Assembly (NCBI GenBank): GCA_009739215.1
Contig: VSJF01000012.1
Span: 558,001 to 622,000 of the forward strand
Source: Floccularia luteovirens
Taxonomy: Eukaryota > Basidiomycota > Agaricomycetes > Agaricales > Squamanitaceae
Length of the DNA stretch: 64,000 nt
Direction: 5' to 3'
This document shows positions 45,143 to 58,504 of the stretch, in pieces (the first letter of the stretch is position 1; every line of letters starts with the position of its first letter). Made by a program: the position numbers and the translations under genes. A model generated the notes under the pieces. It did not search any database, was not told the DNA's origin, and saw only the letters and a program-made list of their open reading frames with translations.

Positions 45143-46647
45143 ATGAAGTCTTTTACAGTGTTTCATTTTATAGCATTGATCTGGGCATTTACCAATCGTA
45201 CTACTAAATTTGCAATCACCGGCTGTCACGCTACACCACTTCTCGAGGGAAAAACCACAAATGGATTTGATTGGAACAACATCAAGTTTGTGTATGCGTT
45301 CGGGGACTCCTATTCTTTCGTGCAAGGCTCGCATGGATTTGCTAATTTCAGGTATCTGACTTGTAACAGTGCATATATAAACCACATTAAATCCCTGCTA
45401 ATAGTTTTATCGGAGATGCCCTAGATTTTTCTTTTACACCTAAGCAATTGTTGACAAACGAGATTATACCAAGAAATGTAGGCATTCCACATATACATTT
45501 AACAGGCGAGTTTCTGATAAATTTCGGATACAGACTAGTTCTGAGGGTTCTAATTGGGTAAAGTTTCGCATTAGATTCGGATAATTATGGATGTTCACAT
45601 GAAAAAGTTGGAATACTTAACAGGATGTTTTGAAGGGAGGCCAAGCACTTGTAACCGCCAGTTGTGGGATTTTGCGTTTGCTGGAGCAGATATAGACAAG
45701 TCATTGTAGGTGAAATAACAATAACATCCGAACGTTGAGGTACTCAATCACATCATATATCTGAGGCTACCACCACATCAAGACTTTATCATTCCTTTGG
45801 TTAATCAGATCGATCAATGGGCTCAGTTTGCGGCGAACGTTATTCCGCATCCTTCCGATCAGACTTTGACTACCTGGTGGATCGGGATAAATGATACAGG
45901 CGATACTGTTTTAAATACTACAGTACGTCCTATACTAAATCCTTTTCATTAATTACTAGTATTACTACTATCGAAGATACCTGATTTCGAAGCTTTTTGG
46001 GAAAAAGAGATAAACTCATATTTTAGAGCTGTGGTACCGTCATTGCTTTAGCCCGATATTTCTACCCAGGTGGACTTACTAAGTACACTAGGAAAAAGCT
46101 ACTGAACTTGGCCTCCGCACGCATTTGTTTCTCAATGTTCCACCAGAAGACAGGGCGCCTGGTACCCTTGGAAGTCCTATAAAAGTTGCATTGATGAAAG
46201 AGCATATCTCCCAGTTCAACGACATTCTGGAGCACCACATTCAAGACTTTGCTACTTCTAATCCTGGTAATGAAATGTTCAATACTAGTTATATTATTCT
46301 TTAAAAGGTTTGTTCTAGATGTGGTTGTGATGTCATTTGACGCGCATACATGGTTCAACAATGTTTTGGATCAGTTTGAAACGTTTGGATTTTCGAATGT
46401 TACAGGGTATAGTTCAAAAACTTGGTATTTACGCATGTTCTCATGTTCTCTAGGTTTTGTACATGTGCAGACCCTTCAGGTTTCTTTTGGTATAGTATGT
46501 TATAATACTACATGCTGGACTTAATAGTTTTGATCCTTGCACCTTCATTCTTCAGATTCAGGACACCCTACGCAACATGTACACGAGCTTCTGGCAGAAG
46601 CCATTCGGACACAGCTCGAAAATGAGAGCTTCAAGCTACTAGTTTGA
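45143..46647 (+). CDS. Secreted GDSL/SGNH acetylesterase (CE16)
   Basis: Carbohydrate esterase family 16 enzyme removing acetyl groups from xylo-oligosaccharides and similar sugars. Exons: 45143-45351, 45405-45477, 45534-45557, 45608-45705, 45766-45922, 45977-46033, 46092-46266, 46319-46406, 46454-46494, 46556-46647 (337 residues). An N-terminal hydrophobic signal sequence is followed by the nucleophile motif Phe-Gly-Asp-Ser-Tyr. Then come Gly-Ser-Asn-Trp, Trp-Asp-Phe-Ala-Phe-Ala-Gly-Ala, and the SGNH Asn block Trp-Ile-Gly-Ile-Asn-Asp-Thr-Gly-Asp. The C-terminal catalytic pair lies in Cys-Ala-Asp ... Gly-His-Pro-Thr-Gln-His. All junctions are in phase. It sits beside GH131 and CBM1, fitting a lignocellulose role. 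Confidence 0.9.
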
Positions 46648-46889
46648 ACTATGGATAAGATTTAATTAAATATGTGATGATTGGTATCAGAGGGGAAGTA
46701 AGTATGAAGCTATCTAGAGAATCAAGGTACCCTCGAGAATGTAAACATTAACGACGAGAGTAAAAAAGAATGAGAAATACTAAAATTTATAGTTTGATTC
46801 CGATCGCCTCGATCGTTTTATATAGGGCAGAACACACGAGAAACGTTATGGGCATTGACAGTCCAGAATAAACAGAAACGATATAAAGC

Positions 46890-48232
46890 TTAGAAAAACA
46901 GATACGTGGTGATAAATACCCCTAGCGAGATGATGACGACAACTTGTAGGGGTACACCTTCTTGATTCAGTGAACCGTCTTCAACCATTGTTTGCACGTC
47001 AGTATCGGCAAAACTATCAACATCGGAAGGTGCCCTTGTCCTTCTACGCAGTCCTTCTGAAGGAGCGACAGATTGAGCAGCTATGGCAGTTTGGGCAGCT
47101 AAAGCAATCTTCAACTCTTCAATCTGACCTAGAGCCTCTTTGAGCCTCGCTTGCAATTCCTCGTTCACAGGATTCTCCTTGGTAACAATGATTGTTTCCG
47201 GAGCTGGGGGAACTAGTCTCTTTGTGACTAAGACGGGTTCAGGAACAGCGGCATGTCCTGGTTCATAGGCGTGGTCGGGTGCGGGTGGAGGCGAGGGAGG
47301 TCGAGGTACAACGTCATCAGTGTCTTTTGGGGGTGAATCATGGGAGTCTTCCCGAGCTACACTGAAGTCCAAAGGGGGAGTACTTGGACGGAAGCTGTCA
47401 TGTGTCGGTTGAGCTAGTACTTTGTCTTGCATGCGGTCCGTATGTGTGTCGTTGGTTGGGAATTGGTGCGGGTTGTCAATATGCTAGATCAAACAAGTTC
47501 TATATTAAAAAAAGAAGTGTAGGAAGACACTAGACTTACTGAGTCATTCATGCTCAACACAGAGGTCATATTAGCCCTGTTGGCATACTCGTCCTCTTCT
47601 TCGATTTGTTGTCCTTCAGGAGGAAGGTAAGACACCCTCAACTTTTGTTGGTGAACCTTTCCCTCCTCATTTGCTTCTGGGCTGGACCACTAATTGAAAC
47701 TAATTATCACCTATAATTAGACGAAATAGGGGGAAAAAACTCGCGATATCATGAAGAGGCAAAGTCTCTTTCTCTGGAGTGATGATGGTACTTTGAATGA
47801 GGAATTTGTCTTTGCATTTCGTGTTCATAGGTGGTTCTTCTTTGAGTGCTTGTAACATGACTGGGGAGGGTACATTTTTGTATCAGATATGATCAGGTTG
47901 AGGTAGGATATTACAAAAAAAAATTCACCTGTGACATCAACACTCTCCCCAGGTTCAACTCTACCAGAGTTGGGCCGTACGCAGTACAGCTGTAGGATTT
48001 CGTTGATGATTAGTGATTACGATACGGAATTCGTTTAGTATTGACCTTTGGAGCAGTGGTCTTGACTTTGAATGCCACAGGGAGAGCATTGTTGTTGGTA
48101 ATGGTCAACAGGCGCCTGACGAGCTTCGTGAGGGGTCCTTGTACAGAAATGATAAGAGAAAGATAAAAAGAATAGAGCAAGCTACGTACTGTTGAAACCG
48201 AGAGTGTTTGGAGGATTCAGGGAGACAGACAT
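46890..48232 (-). CDS. SCS2: VAP/Scs2-type ER contact-site protein (MSP domain)
   Basis: VAMP-associated protein anchoring FFAT-motif partners at ER contact sites. Exons: 48232-48190, 48137-48046, 47989-47929, 47860-47745, 47689-47540, 47483-46890 (351 residues). The N-terminal MSP domain holds Leu-Thr-Ile-Thr-Asn-Asn-Asn, Ala-Phe-Lys-Val-Lys-Thr-Thr-Ala-Pro-Lys-Leu-Tyr-Cys-Val-Arg-Pro-Asn and Lys-Asp-Lys-Phe-Leu-Ile-Gln. A Pro-rich linker and a coiled coil (near residues 270-290) precede a C-terminal membrane anchor (Val-Val-Val-Ile-Ile-Ser-Leu-Gly-Val-Phe). The intron 47744-47690 begins with GCGAGT instead of GT; only this junction gives the expected His-Asp-Ile-Trp. Confidence 0.93.
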
Positions 48233-48632
48233 TTTGTGGCGAGGAGGAGATGGACGAAGCGTGGAGAGATTTGAAGTGCGACTCAAGAATGTGCTGCCCA
48301 CGTGCTTCACGCCTTGCTTTAAGCTTGGGTCACGTGTTACACTGTCTCCTGGTTGTAGTTTTCTGCTGACTTTACCCATTGCCATGCTGCAACTTTTCTT
48401 TTCGCGCTCCTCCTCATATACCAGCTGTTCATTGTCCTCATGTTAACCGCATGTTTTTAATATATTATGGTTTATTAAGGGTATGAAACACTGCTATCTA
48501 AGATATATATTTTATGTCGGCGTTTCTAGAGTTAGACGAATGAAAATGTGGTGGTGAGAATTCCAAAACCTAAAAGTCCATGCATATCAGCAGCATATCA
48601 ACATTATGGACTCATAACTAAATCTATATCGG
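48233..48632. other. Intergenic region between VAP start and ABC paralogue 2 end
   Basis: 400 bp, AT-rich. VAP promoter and ABC 3' UTR. I see none of the repeat units found downstream of paralogue 1. Confidence 0.45.
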
Positions 48633-51600
48633 CTACTGCTTGCTCAGGGCCTGCAATTGCACGTATTCGTAATAATCCCCTCGTTTCGCTATCAACTGAT
48701 CGTGGGTACCAGATTCACTGACACTGCCTTCCTTGATGAAATATCTGTATTCAAAGCATCAGTTCAACGTGTTCTTTCAATCGCCAACATATGCCACGTA
48801 CATGCGATCCGCGTTTTGGATAGTTGACAACCTGTGCGCAATAGCAATTGTAGTCCGTCCCTTGGCGGCTTGATCAAGCGCCTCTTGCACAACCTTCTCC
48901 GAATTGGAGTCAAGAGCTGAGGTTGCCTGCACCATCCACCATCAGTATCTAATATCAATTATACATGCGAGATTGGTGCTTTACCTCGTCCAGAAGCAGC
49001 ACTTTCGGATTTCGTAATAATGCACGGGCAATGGCAATGCGTTCTTTGCGCGAAAAAAGAATACTAATTAGCCTGGCTATACTACTCGGATAATTCAATT
49101 TACTAACGTTTCTGGCCGCCGGATAGTTGTGAGCCCTTTCCACCGACTTCTGTATCGAAACCACTGGGGAGAATAGTAAGTCACCTGGGTTTTACACGAG
49201 TTACTATAGCAACTCACTCAGGTAAGGACTTGATATATTCCAAAATATTGGCTTTTCTGCAGGCATCCTCCAGTTCTTCCTGCGAAACCTCAGATGTTGG
49301 TTTGATAGCACCGAGCAAAATGTTGAATTTGATTGTGCCTGCGTAGAGTGTCGGTTCCTGTGACACTAGAGCAATCTGTTTACGGTAATCCCGGATATTC
49401 AATTCATTTATACGTTCGTTGTCCAGCTGCAAAAAGAATAATTCAATAAATACTTTTGTAAAAACTAAAAGGGACACTGCTTACATATATTTCCCCAGCT
49501 AGAGGGTCGTAGAACCTCTCAATTAATTGGATGCTAATGAGTCTCGGTCAATCAAAGGTGACAGATTAGTTTAGACGAGATCACATACACAGTACTCTTC
49601 CCTGATCCACTTGCTCCTACAAGAGCAATGTATGTGCCAGGTTCGACTTCTAGTGAGATACCACGCAATACACGGACACCTGGACGGGTAGGATATCTGA
49701 AGTGGACGTTTTCGAAACGAATATTTCCGTGGCAGATTTCGGAGTTAATGGTTTTCCCTTCAGGTGAGTCTGCATCGATCTCGGGTACAGAGTCGAGTAA
49801 CCTGATAATATCTGAGGCAGCGCCTTTTGCGGAAGAAACGTCAGGTACGAATGAGAACACATTCCCAGCTTGGATAGCACCAAACGTTGTACTCTGCGAG
49901 ATAATGTCAATACTTCGAGAACTTCAGTCGAAGATTAAAGATGCAACTTACCATGAGACCGATGAAGAACTGGAAAGTGCCAACTTTCTGATCCGAAACG
50001 AGACGTGATCCAAACCAGAAAACGAGTGCGATAACGAAGAATGACATGGATTGCGAAACCGCGTATAAGCCATTCGAAAAGATTGCAGATCGATTGGATT
50101 TGCGAAGAGGGACTTCCAAACTCTCGCTGTATATCCGCAAGCAATCATCTTCTCTGGTTAAGGAGGCTACCGTGCGAATGGAACCGGCAGCCTCGCAGGC
50201 CAAATGAGCAGATTCCTCATGTGCAGCTTTATTTGCTTGATCCTTGAGCACTACAACACGCTGATATCTTTTTTATAATTTTAGACCCATATGAAAACTT
50301 TCAACGACTTACAAGACGAATATATCCCATAGATACGAGCAATGGGGTACAAGCTGTAATGGCATTTCATCGTTATTCAACGCATGTATTGCAATGTAAA
50401 ATGGTTCTTACCAATGGCGACTAGTGCAATCTGCCAGATAAAAGCTAGACCGATCACGGAGCCCGCGATGATTGTAGCAATACTCTGAACGATACTGCAC
50501 ACGACGGTTAAGCCTCATAAACAAGTTTTAGAAAAATTCACATACGCTCCAAGAGTGACTCCGGCTAAACCATTAACCTTTTGAGGGTTCTGACTTAAGT
50601 TCGATGTCAAACTACCAGTCTAACGCAAAAATTAGGTTGATAAACGGATGAGAGGATATAACTATACTTACGCTGTTCTCATCCTTGTCAAAGAATTCGA
50701 CTAGAAGAAGAATCATTAGAGAAAAGAAAAGGTTTATAACCAGGGCAGTTACATACTATCTTGCCTAAGAATTGCTCTCAAACTTAGGCTACGCAACCTA
50801 AATGTTAACGTAGCCGCAGCGCAGTGAGAACAAGTAGTTTTGGAAACCAATGGCTACCCCGGAGAGAATCGAAATGATGAAGAACCTATCAAGTGTCAAT
50901 ATCTGCGAATAAGAGTTAAGATGAACCGTACCATAAAGCAGCCCTATCACCCTGGAAGCGCTTCTCCTGATTCGTATTTGCAGAGAAGGCTTGTATACCC
51001 TTAGCATAAACTATTCCAAAAGCAGGATATACCATTCCAGTAGCTGAGATAGATTAGAACTAGGTAAGCTTGACATATACGACAGCCTGCTTGCTTACCT
51101 ATAGCAAACATGGAACCCAGTATATAGTTTCGCCATTGGTCCCGAATAAGTTTCCCGAACCGTATAAAGATGGTCAATAAACTGTAATCGGGTGTCTTTT
51201 CTCTCTGCGCATTCTTGCTCTTCTGTTCAATGATCTCGCTAGCCAAAGAATGTCCTGTGTTCTTGCGACCGAGTGGTATCTCTTCACGAGCTGCCTTCTC
51301 CATCTCTTCACGCTCTTCAACCTCAGTGGCACCATCTTGTCCACGAGCTCCCTGCCCTTCACGGAGTTTCTGAGCTTGTACCAGTCGAGCATATGCGCCG
51401 GAAGCAGATATGAGTTCAGTATGGGTTCCTTGCTCTAGAACTTGCCCATCACCCATTACATATATCACATCTGCATCCTTAATGGTGGAGAGACGGTGGG
51501 CAATCGTGATAGTTGTCCGGCCTGTCAGGTCAAAGTTAAAATGATCACTTCCACAATGTAAAGGAAAAAGAGTACCTGCAGAAGCCTTATCCAATGCATC

Positions 51601-53841
51601 TTGCACAATGCCTTCAGATTGTGTATCAAGTGCACTCGTAGCTTCATCCAGGAGAAGAATTCTAGGATCAGAGACAATTGCCCGGGCAATGGCGACACGC
51701 TGCTTTTGACCACCAGATAACAGGAAACCTCGTTCCCCTACCATGGTATCATAGCCCATAGGCAGTTTGGTAATGAATCCATCTGCATTTGCTTTCACAC
51801 AAGCCTCTTTGATCAAAGCGAACTTCTCTTCCTCTGATGCGTTTTCATATGGCGTATTAATCAGACCATGTGCGACGTTTTCTTTGATAGTGGTAGCGAA
51901 AAGTGTGGGTTCCTGTGATACCAGACCGATCTGTGAACGTAACCATTTCAAGTTCAGGTCCTTCAGGTTGATTCCATCGAGTTTGACGACACCAGAATCT
52001 GGGTCATAAAAGCGCTCGACAAGGGAGACAATGGTTGATTTCCCCGAGCCTGAGGCACCAACGAGTGCTGCGGTTTTTCCAGCGCGGAAGGTGAGAGATA
52101 GACCTTTGACAACCTGGACTCCAGGACGGGAAGGGTATGTGAATTTGACGTTTTCAAGCGATATTTCGCCATCAACAGATTTAGGCTTGGAACCACCAGG
52201 GTCGGCGGAATCAATTGCAGGAATACGATCAATAGTTGCGTAAAGCTTCGCTGCTGCTCCACGTCCATGAGTGATAGCTATACAAAATGAATGGAATGTA
52301 AATTTCGATAACTTCACATAATGTAAATGGGGTTTGAGTTATGTACCTTGCATTTCAGGGGCAAGAAGTGCTAAAGAGAAAGACCCAATAAGGATCGCTA
52401 AAAATACATTGATCACCGTCCCAGCATCAGCTAAAAATGTTAATGTTAAAACCCCACAAAGATCAGATGCAAAAGGTACAAACCGTGCCGGCCGATAATC
52501 AATGTAGTTCCAAAAGAGAATGCTGTGATAATTAAATCAGTATATAGGAAGTTTATAACGGATCCATGGTTCTTACCAAGGGCATATGCTGCGTAAATAA
52601 CGAAAAAGAAGGTAGCTAAGCCTCCACCATGCCAAACAGCTGCTTTGAGATCGATCTTAAGTGCTTTGTCTATAGAGTGGTCGTAAAGGCCTGCAAGTGT
52701 ACCCTCTGTCCCAAAGGCCTTCGCTGTACGAACAGTAGAAATGACCTCTTCTGCTAAATTTCCCCCATCAGCGACATGCTTCAATGACAGTCTTGAATGG
52801 GTACGGATTAGATGAAAGATGACTACAGTTCATATGTATCACTTACTGCATGTATGAGGAGATGAACTTGTTCATCACCCCTCCGGTAATAGCAATGCAA
52901 GGCAGAATTGAAGACAAAGCCAAAGCTAGGCGCCATGACCTGATGTATGCAAGAACGAAACCAGTAACGAAGGCAGATAGAAAGTTGACGACCAAAGCAA
53001 CCTTCTCCGATATACCCTGTTGGACCAAATCTAAAAAGTTGTGGGAGTGAATTATGTACGACGATCATTGTTCAAGACCTACGAGTATCTGTTTGGATAC
53101 GGGTTGTTACCTCTCCTGCGCCGACTTTGTCGAAGTACTGAATGTCCTGGCGTAGGGTTGCTTGTAGATAACGCTCCCTTATTCTTTTAGCATTAACCTC
53201 GCCGGTATATACCCAGATATACATATATAGATATGTGCAGACAAACATGCCGATCCCTAACAGAATGTTAAAATAAGTTGTAAGGCACGACCCATGACTC
53301 ATTTACATACCTATACAAACAAGCCAAGTAGCATCCTGTGCAGCGATCTTTCTGAAACTTTTAGCAGCCTGATTTATCTGGTCTTGCGTACTATTGGGAT
53401 CTTGCAATGTTTCGGTGAATGCAACGAAGTCTTGAGTCAAATTGCCAAACAATAACGACATGAGTGGCTATACAAGGCGAATCAGTTACCCCTTTCCAAA
53501 TTGAGTACAGACATGGAGCGTACCTGAGCTGCCCCTCCAGCAGCAGCAGCAATTAACCCGATGAAATCGATACAGAGTTCGAATTTTGTAGAATACCTAA
53601 TAATCACATAAAGGCCTTCGAACGAGGAAATAGATAAGTGAACTTACCGAAACAATTGAGTGAATGAGATGGGTGGAACCTCTTCTACAGGTTTCACCTC
53701 AGGTTCTGGTTCATGTTCGGCGTCTTTCTCATCATGCTCGATTTTTTCTGTTCGTTTGTGATGGAAGAAACCGCCCTTAGATTTGGACTCGACAACGTTG
53801 ACCTTTTCGTCTGAAGTACTTGGTCTGGAAAGGTCAGACAT
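48633..53841 (-). CDS. ABCB/MDR-type full ABC transporter (paralogue 2), one frameshift in exon 12
   Basis: Paralogue of the gene at 35254-40467, opposite strand, with the same 24-exon plan. Exons: 53841-53648, 53596-53524, 53467-53311, 53256-53083, 53030-52847, 52791-52577, 52522-52484, 52430-52347, 52277-51576, 51521-51099, 51043-50932, 50885-50757, 50700-50672, 50619-50546, 50494-50412, 50353-50313, 50260-49952, 49893-49589, 49533-49485, 49426-49218, 49163-49108, 49043-48985, 48926-48802, 48744-48633. Both ATP-binding domains have intact Walker A, signature and Walker B. Most internal exons equal the paralogue's in length. Exon 12, in the second membrane domain, is 129 instead of 128 nt: near 50815 an extra base changes frame after Gln-Asn-Tyr-Leu-Phe-Ser and brings a stop within ten codons. 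It is either a recent pseudogene or a sequence error. Confidence 0.9.
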
Positions 53842-54669
53842 GGAGGTAAAAGGACCACGGAGGGTTCTCAATCCACTCTAGAAAGGAAAAGAATGGAAAG
53901 GTCTGAAGGATGACAACAGAACATGAATACCTGGGATGCCCATATAAGTAGGAAAACGGGAGTTGCGGCGTGTGAACGTAAGCTGCTTTACGATATGCAA
54001 TGTTGCCGTTTCCATTGCTTTCCACGGCCAGATCAGATGGATATGTCACACACCATGCGTCTCCGCAACTAACGTTGCTCGAGTCAGACTGAGTCGTACG
54101 ATTGATACGCAGTTATTGCAACTGCATGTACTTAGTACAAATGGCGTCACATAAGACTGTTCAGATAAGCGCGGGCCGAGGACAATTTCAGTATAATACT
54201 ACTACTAATAATCGGATGATCCTCTCGAAGATGAGATGCAATTATAACACTTGGGAAAGTATCATTTCACCCAAAAACAACATCAGCACTGGCAGGCCAA
54301 GGTTTTACGAGTTACTGATCCAGGGTAGAAACCGGAAGCCGAGACCGTCACACAGTTGAAATTTTTATTATTACTGCGCTTCCAGCCAGCAAGTCTTTAT
54401 CGATTGTCAAACTTCGTATTCATACAGATGATATACGCAGCAAAGCAAGGATGTTTACCGAAAACATGACCAGAGATCTGATGGGGGAGCGACTGCTAAT
54501 TGCCCTGGAGAGCACGTGGGAATGAAAGTAATTTAATAAATTCTACTATTACATGTACAATCTGGTAACAAAGCAATTTTTTTTGCACATCGACACCATA
54601 GTTCTTCTCAATAATCATTGATTTTTCTCTCTCTCTTACCACTGCTTTGGTTTTCACTTCATATAAACG
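53842..54669. other. Divergent promoter region, ABC paralogue 2 and AGC kinase
   Basis: About 830 bp between two head-to-head genes. A pyrimidine run with TTTCTCTCTCTCTTACC lies 30-50 bases before the kinase ATG, typical of fungal housekeeping promoters. No further ORF is credible. Confidence 0.45.
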
Positions 54670-56861
<2,192 letters not shown>

Positions 56862-57137
56862 TGACTAATCGCAGTTAAAAACGCTATAGACCACTGCCCA
56901 TCACTTCGTTCGCATTAATCGTCTCTTGATATTGGTAATACATATCCTTTCCATATTCCTATTACATGTGGAATCTTGCCTCTCCTTGCACAATAGCTTT
57001 AGCAGCACGTAGCATAGTTATTTAATGGTAGTTCTGTGTTTTGCATGACAAGTGTTTTCAACAACCGTGATCAGAAGATGACTAATCAGTGGTGCGATTA
57101 GAAAGCCAATTCCACACTTCTTCCCTTAACATCATTC

Positions 57138-58308
57138 ATGGCTCTTGTCTCCCATACCATCTATTCCCATTACAACATTGAAACTGATAAGATACAATTG
57201 GACCAACCAGAACGAACTGACGAGATCGAGACAAGGGATGGAGTTGTATCAGTTCCCGATGCAGACGTCCGGCAATTAGTACAAATTCCTAAACAATTCC
57301 GACCGCCACCACAATTTGTTAAAGGTGTCAGGTCATACGATGACTGGGAACAACAACGAAGCCTGGATCCGATCAAGGTGGATACCTGTGAAAAGGATGA
57401 CACCGGACAACATTTATCCCGGTGGTATCGGTCGATAACGAATAATTACGAGAATCATAATGTGGTTAACCCAGCACCATCGCCTCCCTCGTCACAAGAG
57501 AAGCTTCAGACCCGCCCACCTAAACCCCAACGGGATAAGAACAACTGGTTCATTATGAAAGCACTCGAATCAGAGCTTCCATCCTCCATACCAGCTGCTT
57601 CCTCCAGCCTAGGCCGATATTCTAGCCCAGGATCCTCCTCCTCTACCTTCTGAGCAGAGATATACTCCACCAGTCTGGCTTGAAATTGGACCATCTAATA
57701 AAGGATTTAGGATGCTGCAGAGAAGTGGATGGAACGAGGGGGAGGCACTCGGGCCATACGTCAAACGCCGACAACCAATAGATCACATCCTACCCGTCGT
57801 AATCGATGAAGGGAAAGGGAAACAATTACCGAATCTTTTATTGGAGCAACCTGAAACCGAACCAAAGGTGGTTGATGACGTGAGTAGGTTACAGGGCGTT
57901 GAGGTGATAGACCTCACTTTATCAGATTCCGAATCTGACGGCAAGCCACGCGAAAGCGGCGAGGAGATGTCAACTATTGTTGACTCTTATAATTCACCTT
58001 CATCCGTACAGCTTCTAACGTCCGATGTCACACCTAGTCATGGTGGCAAGGCACTCCTGACACCAATTGCGACTATACTCAAATCTGATCGCCTGGGTAT
58101 TGGGTTGAAGGCGAAAACCTCGGGTCCGTATAAATCTTCTGTCAAACGTGTCACTCACAATGCAGCCGCTTTGGCTGCTCACATCAAGGCTTCGGAAGAA
58201 ATCCGGAAACGACAGCACGAGTTAGGAAGAGGACGTAGAGGATTCGAGAAACAACGTCGAAAACAGGAATCTGATAGGAAGGCAATGCTAGCTTATTTGA
58301 ACAATTAA
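57138..58308 (+). CDS. G-patch domain protein with an apparent +1 frameshift
   Basis: Nucleic-acid-associated G-patch protein; such proteins usually activate DEAH helicases. Frame 1 runs 57138-57653 and frame 2 ends at 58308. The coding sense passes from one to the other near 57611-57613 (CTAGGCC): removing one G would join Ser-Ser-Leu to Ala-Asp-Ile-Leu-Ala-Gln-Asp-Pro-Pro-Pro. No GT-AG intron can make this switch. The G-patch begins Asn-Lys-Gly-Phe-Arg-Met-Leu-Gln-Arg-Ser-Gly-Trp-Asn-Glu-Gly and continues with Leu-Gly-Pro, then Leu-Gly-Ile-Gly-Leu-Lys later. Downstream there is a SUMO-interaction-like motif (Val-Ile-Asp-Leu-Thr-Leu-Ser-Asp-Ser-Glu) and a basic helical C-terminus. Otherwise open throughout. 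Confidence 0.8.
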
Positions 58309-58504
58309 GTATACCCCTCTTAATATCAGGTTTTACGAATTTCATGTGAATGAAATTGATAGCCTATAAAAATACAGCATTCGTAAGTTGTCATAAGATT
58401 AGATTGCAAAACATCGACGTCAAATAAGTTGAAAATAAAAACCATCTATGAAAGAAGAAAAAAACTGCAACGTCCCTCATTTTTACATCGAAATATTTTC
58501 TAAA

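Noticed and set aside
46062..46361. 99-codon minus-strand frame in the CE16 gene
   Set aside because: Exact shadow of CE16 exons 7 and 8, which carry the conserved esterase sequence on the other strand.
45143..46647. CE16 gene as a pseudogene, because no single frame spans more than about 85 codons
   Set aside because: Ten exons join in phase with normal splice sites and all SGNH motifs are present, so it is intact.
51522..51575. Possible retained intron as a 54-nt coding insertion in ABC paralogue 2
   Set aside because: It is divisible by three and has no stop, but the paralogue has an intron at the same place and the peptide would interrupt the conserved segment before the His-loop.
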